Assembly: GCF_003473485.1 (NCBI RefSeq) | Contig: NC_053042.1 | Span: forward strand, 198,501-262,500 | Source: Medicago truncatula | Lineage: Eukaryota > Streptophyta > Magnoliopsida > Fabales > Fabaceae | Direction of reading: 5' to 3' | Length of the DNA stretch: 64,000 bases | Part shown: in pieces, positions 1 through 15,200 of the stretch | Layout of the letters: each line of letters begins with the position of its first letter | Numbering within the stretch: position 1 is the first letter of the stretch | Position numbers and translations under genes: made by a program | Notes under the pieces: generated by a model | The model's input: the letters and a program-made list of their open reading frames with translations, nothing else | What the model was told of the DNA's origin: nothing | Databases searched by the model: none

Positions 1-1366
1 TTATTTTTTTCTATAAATATTAAAATGATTTTAATTTAAAAAAGGAAATTAATGATGTGTAACATAATTAAACACATGTCAAGCAAAAAAAAAAACTAAA
101 TTAAATACACAGTGGTATGCTAAATAAGTGTCATGTCAGCAAGTGGAGTGTGCCAAATGGGGCCAATGGCATTTTTGAAAGAATCTTCATATTTTAGGGA
201 TGGAATCTAAACTTTTTTTTACAGGAAGATAAACCGAAAATCACCCAAATTACAGGGGGTAAAGACGTATAACCCTATTTTTTAAATAATTTTTTTGATA
301 CATTTAAAAATTATTGAAATAATTTTACAAAAAAAAAAAAAAAAAAACTATTGTAGAAACACATCACACGTTTAAAGAACTGTTTTTTTTTTAAGAATAA
401 TGAATCTATTTCAAAATAATAATTAATCTAACTTCGTTTTGGCTTTACCTTAACCATTTTTACTCAAAATAAAAAACTTAATCATTTCGCTAGAGGACAA
501 GTTAGTATAAGATAGTATATTAAAGAGTTAACAGTGCTTTTCACCTTTGTAATATATGTCATTTTCAATTTTCGCCCCTATAAAATTTTCGATTTGATTT
601 ACATCCTCGTAAAATATTTTTTTTCCGAAAAACACCCTTACTAGGTCATTCAAAAACCCAAAATTTCTTGAAATTTTTTTCTGAAAATGGCCTATTAAGG
701 GTGTTTTCCGGAATTTTTTTTTACGAGGACACAAACCAAACCGAAAATTTTATAGGGGCGAAAACCAGAAATGACATATATTACAGGGGTGAAAAACACT
801 ATTAACCCTATATTAAAAGCGGGTTAAAGGTGTTTTACCCCCTGTAATATAGGTCATTTTCGGTTTTCCCTCCTGTCAAATATTTTTTCTGATTTACCTC
901 CTGTAATTTATTTTTTTTGGAATACCTCATAATAGGTCATAAAAAAAAACAATTTTTTTTTTTGCAGAAATTTTTTGTTTTTTTATGACCTATTAGGGGG
1001 TATTCCAAAAAAAAAAAAAATTACAGGGGGTAAAGCACCATTAACCCATTAAAAGCTGAATCCACCCATTCGTACCGCTTTATGTCAGAAATTTTTTTAT
1101 ATAAAGAAACTGGAAGACTGGCTACATAAGGTTTTGGAGGCATTTATGTATCATGCACAAATTTAATAGTTGTGCGTTGTAAACGCCACCTTTTTTTGTA
1201 TATTACTTTTTAATATAATGTTGCATGCATATATTTTTATATTAATTTGTATGTGTTTTTAATTATTTTTTTTATAATGTACATTTATTGTACTTTGGTT
1301 TTTAATATTGAGAGTTCTAAGTTGAATGTATGCATCAAGCTTAAAACGATTTTAGTAGGATTGATT

Positions 1367-1369
<3 letters not shown>
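1..1369. repeat. Gene-free flank with palindromic MITE copies
   Basis: No gene is supported here. Two adjacent palindromic elements are visible, roughly 526-803 and 821-1047. Each starts near GTTAA/GGGTTAA, then reads like TTTTACCCCCTGTAATAT, and ends with the reverse complement followed by TTAACCC. An element half (about 225-282) carries the same CAGGGGGTAAA end. The inner parts also pair, for example AATAGGTCATAAAAA near 930 with TTTTATGACCTATT near 983. The short reading frame at 528-734 is only the translation of this palindrome. The same family recurs in the subtilase intron. Confidence 0.7.

Positions 1370-1370
<1 letters not shown>

Positions 1371-1436
<66 letters not shown>
1371..1436. 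repeat. (TA)n microsatellite
   Basis: About 33 uninterrupted TA units. They produce spurious Tyr-Ile repeat reading frames on both strands. Length is probably polymorphic. Confidence 0.95.
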
Positions 1437-1441
<5 letters not shown>

Positions 1442-1701
1442 AAAATGGTCATTTGTGTCACTTGATTAATAATTATTTTTTCATTGTAAACTAATGACAA
1501 ATTAATTCAAGAGTTATTATATCATCATTGTGTTTTCGGTGTTCATTTGTTTTGTGCAAATTCTTTTTTTTTTTTTGTGTTATCTATATTAAATTTTGAA
1601 TTATTATAAAAAAAATCAACATGAACAACTAAAGATATAGAGAGCATCATAAAAGACTAAATAATCATTTATTTAGTTTTCCATGATAATAACATGGTTG
1701 A

Positions 1702-4699
<2,998 letters not shown>

Positions 4700-4720
4700 T
4701 TAACACAAATCCAAACAATG

Positions 4721-4728
4721 TATTTATA
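4721..4728 (-). promoter_or_regulatory. Putative TATA box of the subtilase gene
   Basis: TATAAATA on the minus strand, about 40 bases upstream of the ATG at 4681. This would imply a very short 5' leader of roughly 10-15 bases. Inferred from position and motif only. Confidence 0.5.
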
Positions 4729-4813
4729 CACATAAGAAAATCATATTTATCAAAATATTTTTAATTGATAAAAAATAATTTAATTAGGATATGACATTTG
4801 AATAAAAAAAAAT

Positions 4814-5109
4814 TACTCCCTGCATTCCATAATAAATAACCCATTTTGTAATGCAAAATAAATTACCCTTTCAATTTTCAATACAAGATTGATTTTATTC
4901 AATTGTGTCCTCTAATTAATATTTCTTTTATTACTCTCAATTCAATATCTTCTCATTTACATTTATGATAATAAAGAATGTTTGAATTATTTTTTTTGCA
5001 AAAAAATACACAAATATGTGATTAGGGTAATTTATTAAAAGTGTCATTATCTTTTTTTAATTTATTTTAAATGTTCAAATGGTCACATAATAACGGATGA
5101 AAGGAGTAT
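4814..5109. mobile_element. MITE with ACTCCCT...AGGAGTA ends
   Basis: The left end reads TACTCCCTGCATTCC and the right end GGATGAAAGGAGTA, with partly complementary inner halves (ATAATAAATAACCC against GGTAATTTATTA). The ends are typical of the very common TACTCCCT-type plant MITEs with a TA target. It lies just upstream of the subtilase promoter. A second member occurs near 45969-46139. Confidence 0.65.
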
Positions 5110-6310
5110 ATTTTAAAGAGAAATGTTATAATCAATATCCTTTCAACACATAGTGTAACACTCATTATTTTGTTAGATGAAACTTATGTCGGTCCCACCA
5201 TTTTATGTGGACCCATTTGTAAAGTGTTGGATCCACATTGGTAACTTCTCATTTGCTCATGTTTGTAGTTTAGGAACCTACTCCAGCTTCTAAGGCTTTT
5301 TTTTTCCTATTCTCAGTAACTTCTTATCTACTCATGTTTGTAGTTCAGGAACCTATTCCAGCATCTAAGGCTTTATTTTCTATTCACGTCATGGCATCAC
5401 ACTACCTTTATTCATTTCTAGAGTCCCACTCGCAACCTTTTCTACGAGTGGTGGTTATTCTTATATCCATTCAACCTTTTCCCTATGATCATCATGACAT
5501 CATGCTACCTTTATTCCATTAGACAACTTTTTCATCTTCTCATCACACTACCTTTATATGTGTTCTCAGTTTTTTATTCTTTTCTTGTACACCACTTTCA
5601 ACCTTTTTATGGGGCAACCCATTTGGAGTTGGCCTAGTGGTTGGCTTGGGATCTTAGAGTTTGCTCTTTCAAAGGTCTCAGGTTCGATTCCCTCTGGTGC
5701 CAATTTCGGTGGGCTAAGTTCATACAGAGCTTGTTCTGACTTTAAACGGGACTCCCGCTAGTGGCCGGTGGGATTGGTCCCCTCGGATTAGTTAGTTCTT
5801 AGACCGGATACCAAGTTTTCAAAAAAAAAAAAAACTTTTTAATGGGGCGGTGGTTTTTATTGCTATTTATAAAGCTTTGGCCCCACAATGAAAACTTCTC
5901 ACGTGCGCCCACATGTAGTTTAACAATTATTCTCAGAATCTACGGCTTTTCCCTTTTCTATATGACATCATGCTACCTTAATCCATTCAAATGCCCCACT
6001 TTCAACCTTATCTTTAGGGAGGTGGTTTCTAGAGAAACTTCCAACCTTTTTCCTCTTCTCATCAAGAACATCACGCTATATGTATTCCTTTTTATGGCCT
6101 CATGCTACCTTATTTCTTTCTACGATTTTCCCCCTCTTCTCATCATGATACCTTTATTTTTAATTCCTTTCATGTGCCCCACTTTTAATCTTTTTTATGG
6201 AAAGTACCCAATCTCAACTGATCGTCTAATCTTGTGGTTATTATTTAATAAGCTTATCTCTCATAATAAAATACCCTTTAATATATATATATATATATAG
6301 AGAGAGAGGG
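5109..6310. other. Intergenic stretch without a supported gene
   Basis: Apart from the SINE at 5616-5834, I see only AT-rich sequence with loosely repeated phrases (ATCATGCTACCTTTATTCCATT and variants around 5500, 5970, 6100 and 6150), suggesting an old, decayed internally repetitive element. Short open frames here have no recognisable domain. Confidence 0.5.
5616..5834 (+). mobile_element. tRNA-derived SINE with A-tail and target duplication
   Basis: The A-box TGGCCTAGTGG (about 5630-5640) and B-box GGTTCGATTCC (about 5682-5692) are followed by a body and a 14-A tail. Flanks are CTTTTTATGGGGC (5603-5615) and CTTTTTAATGGGGC (5835-5848), a near-perfect target-site duplication that fixes the element ends. 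A tRNA gene is rejected because the sequence cannot fold beyond the A and B boxes and has a poly-A tail. Confidence 0.85.
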
Positions 6311-7100
6311 GTAGGATCCGTTGACACCAGGTGTCAGCGGATTCATTGACACCAAATCTCAACCGTTTATCTATTTAATCCAAAGGCACAAATTGTGGGT
6401 GTAGTGAAGAGCTTTTCCTCTACGCAAATTTTCGCCGCTGAATGTGTTACGAGCAACAAGGGAAGCAAACAGTGGAAGCATGTGTGTCATGTTCATGGAT
6501 TTCAATTACACAGTAACCTTCTTGTTTATAATCGATTGTGATTTTACCCACTTCCAATCAAATCAGCAGGAGGGATGAATGAGATTGCAATGAAGCCATG
6601 CTGCAAATTTAGGAAAGCTTCTGTTTTAGTGTCATCCTCTTCCATGGTTTTTCAATTTTAACAAAACCATAAGATTGATTCTCCATATCCATGATGGTTT
6701 TCAGAAGAACACTGACGGATTTCAAAAATAAATGTTTCTCCAATCTAAATTAATGATAAAATTGATCTCCAATCCATAAAATTGCTCATAGAGATTTTCC
6801 ATATCGATTGGAGAACAAGAGGTTATTGATAAATTAAATTGATATCCATAAAATTAATATCCAATCGATTGGAGAAAGGATGAGGAAAGGAAGGTTATTG
6901 CTCAAAAATTTCCAATCTATAAAAAAAAGGGTCTTTGGCGAGAAGAAGGATGAAGAGAAAAAAAATTATGGTGTGTAAAATAAATTTGATGCCACCGTGC
7001 ACTTTTAAGTGAATAATTAATAGCCTCTTGATTAAACCAACTTAATGGTTGAGATTTGGTGTCAATAAATTCGTTGACACCTGGTGTCAACGGATCCTAC
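6311..7100. mobile_element. Long-TIR non-autonomous DNA element (about 790 bp)
   Basis: Inverted arms 6311-6364 and 7047-7100 are each 54 bases and match at 51 positions, starting GTAGGATCCGTTGACACCAG. The interior has no transposase-like frame. The insertion sits in (AT)n sequence, which hides any target duplication. The arm length suggests a MULE-like or foldback MITE; class is inferred. Confidence 0.8.
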
Positions 7101-7102
7101 CT

Positions 7103-7108
<6 letters not shown>

Positions 7109-7161
<53 letters not shown>
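7109..7161. repeat. (TA)n microsatellite
   Basis: About 26 TA units directly after the long-TIR element; probably the original insertion target. Confidence 0.9.
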
Positions 7162-7163
<2 letters not shown>

Positions 7164-7950
7164 AAAAGATTAATTAATTTAAAAGTTTTAACAATAATAA
7201 CTATATAACAATTGCATTTTAAAAAATTGTAATGCTATTATAAAATGGTCAAATAGCATTTTTTATGTGTGTTAGCTTGGTTAAAAAGTAATGATCTATT
7301 TACACTTTCAGGTACAGTTCTTAAACTTTATAAAAAGTCTAATAATTGGGTTCAAACTTTGAATATGGAAAAATGTGATTTAGAAGAGACACTTCACCAA
7401 ATATTTTCAATCAAATACTGCAGCAAAGATCAGTCATCGTCAAAATTAATGGGTAGTTTATATCACTAACATGATAGATAAATAAAAACTCTTACAAAAA
7501 TAGTTATATTTAGGTCTCAGTTCACAGGTTAGGATCCTTTTCATTTTCCATGTTATCCATTTGCTCCATTACCATAGTTTTGAAACCATAAATACAAAAG
7601 TGCGACATTAAATGAGTTCACATTTTTTTTTTAAGGATTCCATATAATTTTTATACGCCTTAAAACATTCACAAACTTTATTAATTGAAAGATAAAATGG
7701 ATAAAACCTCAACTCGTCAGTTTAGTGATCAGTGGCAGAGTTATGAATTTTATAAAGTCTGAGAAAAAAATTTATCGCAAATTTACATGTGACATAATAT
7801 ATATAAATAGTCATAAATCGAAATAAAAGAGGTTCGACTTTAACAAAAGTACAGTTTGAAATAAGTGAGATGAAATATAACCTTGCCAATAATGTGCTAA
7901 ATAAAATTAGGAGGTAAATTACTCGCAATAACAAACAAAGCCCAAATGCT
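7161..7950. other. Intergenic, no gene seen
   Basis: AT-rich sequence with short frames lacking recognisable domains. A CAGTGGCAGAGTTATGAATT phrase at about 7731 resembles the left end of hAT-type elements, but no matching right end was found nearby. Confidence 0.4.
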
Positions 7951-7952
7951 GC

Positions 7953-8725
7953 ATTTGACAAATTACTCGCAACACACCCCTTCTCCGCGAAGTGGTGCTC
8001 GGAGCAACTGAGATATGTTCGTCTCTTTACCCACGTTCCCGTGAATATCTCACCTGCGGTTACACTTTTGCTGATTTCGTAACCGCCGGCCACACATGTG
8101 CCTTACAACGGCTCTGCATTCATCCACCTCTATAAATAGGAGGCTCATCGCAGCCTCCAAGGTAGAATCTCTCACACTCTCAAACCCTTGTTTTGAACAC
8201 TACTTTCTTGAGTGTCGGAGTGTCTACAGGTACACATCCCCAATTCAGTCCAACGCTCACCAGAAGTACAAACTACTACCGTGAACCCAGGGGCGAATCT
8301 CTTTGGGGGAAGGCAGGTGCCATGATATCCCCCAAAGTTTCCTTATATAGTATATTAGGAGTATAATAACAACTAGAATTGAGTTGTTGCAGTGGAGAGG
8401 GGGTACTGTAAATTGCTCTAGGTCACTGGTTTAGCACCTAACCATCCTCTTTTTACATGTTTAATCTTCTATTATTGCATATTGTATTTAAAAAAAAAAA
8501 GTTATTGAGGGGATTCAAACTCAATTGTTGTTGCTCCTTTAAAACATTTTATACCACTTGGGCAACCATTAATTATTGTTAATATTTGAAACAATTTAAT
8601 ATATATTCCATAAAGGTTTGGCATCCCAACAAATTAACTCAAGATCCGCCACTACGTGAATCGCCACATTCAACCCTGCACCGACAACCAGCTTCTGATC
8701 AGGTACGATCAGGTATTCCGGAGAC
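7953..8725 (+). mobile_element. Solo-LTR-like sequence, split by a hAT MITE
   Basis: The region has the layout of an LTR-retrotransposon promoter: GC-richer U3, a TATA box (CTATAAATAGGAGG near 8130), then a CT-rich leader with TCTCACACTCTC and GAGTGTCGGAGTGTCTACAGG, a phrase familiar from legume LTRs. No internal retroviral-type genes follow, so it looks like a solo or truncated LTR. It is interrupted at 8288-8654 by a separate DNA element. Boundaries are approximate. Confidence 0.55.
8288..8654. mobile_element. hAT-type MITE with 8-bp target duplication
   Basis: The left end is CAGGGGCGAATCT and the right end, read inward, TAGTGGCGGATCT (10 of 13 matching). The flanks CGTGAACC (8280-8287) and CGTGAATC (8655-8662) form an 8-bp duplication with one mismatch, as expected for hAT transposition. 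The 367-bp interior has no coding capacity. Removal of the element and one duplication rejoins the surrounding LTR-like sequence. Confidence 0.8.
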
Positions 8726-8815
8726 TTGAATATAATCATATATGTAGGCTTTTGTACTTTGTCGTTTTATGCTATTAACATAGAAGTTGTGTTCGCAAAT
8801 TCCTCATTTTTGTTT

Positions 8816-8918
8816 GGCTTAAATATGATAATCGTCCCTGTAATTTTCAAAGTTTTTTTTTACAGGGACGAAAATCAAAACTGACTCAAATTACAGAGAC
8901 GATTATCATATTTAAGCC
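8816..8918. mobile_element. Short palindromic MITE, GGCTTAAATATG family
   Basis: The 103-bp near-perfect palindrome begins GGCTTAAATATGATAATCGT and ends with its complement. The flanks TTTTTGTTT and TTTTTATTT give a 9-bp duplication with one mismatch, pointing to a MULE-type transposase. The same end sequence marks the larger element at 20640-21038. Confidence 0.75.
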
Positions 8919-9282
8919 TTTTTATTTTTAACAAATTTGCATAATATCAATATACTCTATCAATTTAAATGAATGAATATCATTTAAATTTTTTTTTTTA
9001 AAAAAAAAAGACATATTTCATCAGTTAACCTCATTAAAATATTCATAATCTCATAGATCTATTCGGATCCGAACCCAGACCCGACCCAGCAAACCCGTTG
9101 AGCCCAATACACTAACCTAATAACTCCCTCCCTCATCTTCTTCGCCAGAAGTTTTTCCTTTCCCACTCGCCACCGTTGCGCCACCCTCTCCACTCGTTGA
9201 TTCCTTCGCCGTTTGCGTTCACCACCGTCAAAAAAATACGAAACTGAGTGTGGTCGTATCTGTTTCACAATTGCATTACAGA

Positions 9283-12200
9283 ATGAGTGTTCCAAATGCT
9301 GCTGCAACGGAGGATTTGTCCTCTGAAATGGAAGTCGATGCGTTTCGACGCCTTTTTCCGCTTCGATACTTCGAACGTCATCTTGCTGAATCCATTCGTT
9401 CTGATGGTAGACCGCTTAGAGAAGCTAGAGATACCAGTATTTTTCTTGGTTAGTTTTTTGCTTTTAACTTACTTTCATTCTAATGTGCAAAAATTTTGTT
9501 ATCTTTGTTGCGTTTGGATGAATAGCTTGATTAAGCGCTTATTGAATGGTACATAAGTTATTTTGTTAATTTAAGAGAATATGTGGTTAGGTACTTAGGT
9601 TAGGTTATGTTCATATATGTTTTAAGCTATTTTCATAATGTATTGGAAAAACAACTTAATTAAGAGATTATATTTGTAAGTTCTTATCGTATTATTGCTT
9701 ATGTATAAGCTATTTCTATAACTAAAGATAAAATAAAATAAAGCCTGCACAGGTTCTACGGCAATCATTATCATATACTCTGCATTGATACAATTTTAGT
9801 TTCTATGGGGAGATACTGATTGCTTGACTTCATAAAATTGTGTTTAAGTTATGTTTTTATAAGTTGTTTTCAAAGCTCTATTTTGATTGACTTAATTGAG
9901 CTTATGAGCTTGTTTGGATTGACTTATTTGAGTTTATCTACTTGCCTAAGCACTTGTTGTGACACTGTCTGGGAGAATTTATGAAAACAGTTTATGGCAT
10001 GTTCATAGGCTGTTTTTAACTTATATCAATAATTTCTCCAAGATAGCTAATGAAAACAGCTTATATAGCCTATAAGAAAAAACTTAACTTTATGTTATCT
10101 TTTGTTATAGAAATAGCTTATACATAAGAGTTTATGTTATAAGTTGGAATTTAAGCTGTTTATCCAAACAGGACTTGTGAACTGGTAAAATAAAAGCACT
10201 TGTGAAATTGTTTTGGAGAGCTTATGGAAACAACTTATGCCTAGTCCTTCCAATATATTTCCATAAGCTTTCAATGATAGTTTATGAAAACAGCTTATAG
10301 AAGAATAAAATAGGGAAAATCCCTTTGATTACAGAATAATATTGCAGAACTTCGAGGGTCTGCACCTCCCTATTGCCAAAATGGCCCCTTCCCAGTCAAA
10401 TCCTCAGATGCCCCTCAATCTTCCCATCTCTCCCCTATTTATTCTTAAAACTTAACCTCCCACTACTGACTTAATTAATTATTAATCATAATATAATAAT
10501 AAACCATAACTGCATAATTAACTACTATAATTTTAATAAAACTGACACAATTCTAATAAGATATCTAACATAAACCAAGTTGTTTATCCAAATAAGTATC
10601 CTTGGGTGTTTGTTTAAATAAAGTGAATATAGCTAAGAGACATTTCACAAGCTCTCTCAAATACGCAAACAATTGCTTAAATAAGTTGTTCATAAGTCAA
10701 TTCAAATGTGCCTGCAGTATGTTATTCACGATTGGGAATTCGGGAGTATACTAAAGTGGTTGTTTCTCTTTTTGATTAGGTGCTGTTGCATCTGCTAATG
10801 GGTCAGCTCTTGTGAAGATTGGATCCACGGTTAGTTATTTGTTTTTTTTTCTTGCGTCTATTCTGCGTTTGCATCTGAGCAAGAGATTTTACTATTGAAT
10901 TAGAATGATTTTAACTGACTTCACTGCGTCTTCTTTGTTCAGACTATGTTGACTGCCATTAAAATGGAAGTTATGATTCCTTCGTTGGAGTCACCAGACG
11001 AGGGTTGTTTAGGTTCGTGGCCATAACCAACTTTGCCACTTGTGTGTTGATTATTTAGTTTTAGTTTTGCTGACATATTGGGTGAAATTTTGATGTGTTG
11101 AGATCTATTATTTCAGCTATAGACTTCCACATGCCTCCGATTTGTTCTCCGATTGTTAGGCCTGGCAGGCCTGCTGAAGCAGAGCCGGTTGTGTCAAAGC
11201 AGTTGTCCGACACCATTACAAGGCAGGTTTTAATCTTTCATGTTGCTTTGTTAAGTTCAATTATTTCAGATTATGCAAGAAGTTAATTCTACCAAAGTTG
11301 CACTATGAACCTTGCTTTTACCACAATAAAAGGGGACTTAGAAGGAAAAGAGGAAAATGAAGGGGAGTTTTTAGGTTTAGGACCTTAGATTTAAAGGAAC
11401 TTTTTTGAATTTATGTGATTTGCCTCTTTGAACTCTACCAAAGTGACTCCACTCCACTACGTGTTTGAATTTTTAACTGAAAGTCTGTTGTTTAGCTTGG
11501 TTTACGGTTCAGACAATTTGTTCCCCCCACCTCACTTTTCCTGGTTTTAAAATTCTTCCTGTTCCTGTGGTGATTTCCTGCCTACAGCTTTGAAGGACAT
11601 TATATTTGTGTCGGTCTATGTTATAATTTTGGGTGATCGGCAGTATTGACAGCTCAACTGATCAGTAAAATTGGGTTCCAGTCGAATTTAAACTATCTAT
11701 TTCTACGACCTATATCTTATTTTAATTTCTTTTTTCCAGTTCTGGAATGATTGATTTGAGAGAGTTGTCCTTGGTTGGTGGAAAAGCTGCATGGATGGCT
11801 TACTTGGTAAGTTTTATATGTACTGCGTATATCAAGTTTCAGTTATCAATTACCAATCATAGAAACAATGCATTGTATGGTGTGAGGTACTTTATCTTTA
11901 TTTCCTTTGAATGTGTAGTTATCAATTATTGAATGACATAATGCAGGATATCTATTGTTTGGATGCTGACGGGTCTCTTTTTGATGCTGCTTTACTTTCT
12001 GCAGTTGCTGCTTTATCTCATTGTAAGTAGTGCAACCTCAGTGTTATTATTATTGTTTTTTTTTACAGGAAACCTCAGTGTTATTATATTCAGTCATATT
12101 GTGAATCATTCAGCAGATGAACTATTCTTGCATATAAAGCACTGTTAAATAAAATTTTGCCCACTTATGGATTGTTTATGACATAACATATAACGAAATT

Positions 12201-15200
12201 TAAGGTAATCTAGACAAATACATTCCAGTTGGGGTGTCTCAATAGTAATGAGTTGAGTAATTGAGTTAGTGACCACCTCCTAGCGTTGCTTTTCTGAATT
12301 GAGCAAAATATTTTTTTAATGGGATGTACTTAGCATGGAATTTGTATAGTTTTTATTTAATTAAAAGGTGTAATTAATCTCTTCATAGTATGCTGAATCT
12401 TTATTACAATGTCATTAAGTGATAGGAAGTGTAAGCCAATAAAAGTAAGAATCTAGAGAGAGGGGAGGGTGAGGGAGATAGACTGTATATGTGAAGGTTG
12501 TTTAGTGTTCTGATAGGTCTGTTATTGTTAGCCAGTTGGTTCGGTTCTATCATATTTTGATATATTAGCTTGAATTATTCAGCCACAGATGAATCACTTA
12601 TAGTGCTGCAAAAGCTGTCTTCATATTTATTAGTTTTAGAAAGTGATACAAACCGCAACAAAATAAAAGTAAAAACCTTGAGAAAAAAGAACAGAAAGAA
12701 TTTTGTAAAGTGTATTTGTTATTATGATATATTGGCTTGAATGGATTCAGCCACAAATGACACACTTATAGTAATACAAAGAGCTTTTTGGCATGACAGT
12801 TGTAACGAACTGCCCTTTCTGTTATTCCGACAGCCGACGGAAATGCCAGCTCAGCACAACCACCTGCTAGTTTAAGTGAATGAGTTAAACAATAGTAGAG
12901 AGACCATGTGACGGAATATAGTATTATAGTATATTAAGCAGGTAATCTAATATTTTCCTCTCAAACTCAAGGTCATAGAGTAACCTAAAGAGGTCAAGAA
13001 CCCTGAGTTTAGTGTGAAGATTGCAGAAACATTTGGCAGAGAGGGATTGATTAGAGGGTCAGCTAGCTAATCCTTAGCAAGAATATGACACAATTGCAGT
13101 TTTCGTTTAGCACCTCCTCTCCAACAAAGAACGAACTCAGATCCATGTGCTTTGTAACAAGGTTTATGACTTTATGATATTATCACATAACAGAAATGGA
13201 GCAGAAAGTTCCTTGGTCTCTTAATCCAAATGATTTCAGCAACTGTATTATCCATGCTGTGCTATTATTCGATCCCATGCTATACCTAGCAACCAATAGA
13301 CATTTGGGCCTCAAACATATGACACGAGCAAAGGTGAAGCGCTTGTCATCTGGATCACCAACCTAGTCCATGTTGCAGAAGGAAAACATGGAGAGTGATT
13401 TATGATGGTGGCTGGTTTGAGAAGCAAGTCATGAGTGATAACTGTCCTTTAGCAACCAATAGACATCTGGGCCTCAAACATATAACACGAGCAAAGGTGA
13501 AGCGCTTGTCATCTGGATCACCAACCTAGTCCATGTTGCAGAAGGAAAACAAGGAGAGTGATTTATGATGGTGGCTGGTTTGAGAAGCAAGTCATGAGTG
13601 ATAAGTGTCCTTTAGGCAATGAAGAATTGACAAACTTTATTCATGCTGATTTATCTCCTGCCTGATGAGAGTCGCATGCTGCAAAGTTCCAACAATGGAC
13701 ATGCCGTATAAGTGGGCTCGTAGAAATAATCAGCTCCATGCTTGATGAGCTTGAACGTGTCAACCATATGGGTGGAAACTGGAAATCCCCGTTAAAGAAC
13801 ACAACTCTCTTTTGTCCATTAAAGAAGGATGGAGCCATTGGGCTTAGCCTCAGAACTGAAATAGTATTCCTGACCACCCAACAATTTCAAGGCAAAGAGT
13901 GAATTAAACTTGGCAATGAGATCATCAGTTACAGAGGATGAGCTGTCAATGTTTATCATATCATTGACACAGATGAATACATAAATGCTTTGGTTTTCCT
14001 TTGATTAAGAAACAATGGCAGTTCACATTTGGGAAGAAACCGAATCCTAGAAGAATATAACTGAGCCCTCCAAACCAGGCCCAAGTTGCCTGTTTGCGGG
14101 TCCAAAAGAGCTATATTAAGCTTGCAAACCAGAAATTTGTCAGTAGCATCAAAGCCAGATGGCGGCCACAAGGTGCAGGTAATAGAACCCTTTGAAAAAT
14201 TCATTATTGCCCATTGAGTTGTTAAGTATGCCATTTCTGGGTGAGTGCAAGAGTCGTAAAGAAGAATAATGAGAAAATGGCACCTGTTGTTGGAGGCAAT
14301 GGTGATTAGGGCCGGTAAAAAGGAATTTGCTGCAGGATTGCCACCATGACATGGTGTCTGTTCAGGTGTTTGAAGTGGTTTGACTATGTTTGACCCGCAA
14401 GAAGCCTGTGGATAGCATGGAAGTTTAAATCGCATGCAGGTGCGTAGAATTGCACGATTCTGTGATCATGCTAGGGGGTGGGCTGGGATCGCCGCACAAA
14501 GACGTGGAAGTGGTGGAATCTTTTGTGCCGGACTGTTCTGTTCCCTCTCTCGCGAACCCAGGGTTGGTTTCATAAAAACAATGATTACTATATAAAACCC
14601 TAAACACTCACATTTTAGTTGTGATTAAGCCTGCAATGGTTAGTTTTTCACCCACTAAGCCTACTAATCTGTGGAAAGTTTCCCAGTACACACAGATTCG
14701 TTGCACTTTCTCTCTCACGTCAAGATCTTTGCTCTGTTTTTCTATTCATTGTCATGTGTGCTGCCTTTCCATCATCGTGTGCAACCTTTGTTGTGTTTAT
14801 CCAACATGAATTGTTTGGGATTTGAGTGACTTACAACTATGATTGAAATTTGGTGTTGTGTTATGGATTTGCTATTTGGAGTTTCTTAGTTGTTTTTGGG
14901 ATGTACGACTTTATGTTATGGATGTTTTTATCCTAAATTGGAGTTTCCTTAAGTATTTTGGGTGTGTTTTGACTTCTTTTTTTTTTTACTTATGTTGTTT
15001 TATGTGCATATATATGAATCCACATGCATTATTTTATGTCAAGAGAGTTTATGTATTGCCATTGATGTCCTTAATGTGAATTGCTCTTTAAAATTGCTGT
15101 CATCCTGTCATATTACCGTATTGATTTTGACCCATGTACATTTCCATTTTGGCAGTGCAAATTCCTGCTGTAGCCATGAATGATGACGGCAAAATAGTAC

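Noticed and set aside
1247..1500. Open frames with long Tyr-Ile repeats on both strands
   Set aside because: They are translations of the (TA)n microsatellite.
5628..5700. Possible tRNA-Leu/Ser-like gene
   Set aside because: Same reason; target duplications and poly-A tail identify a SINE.
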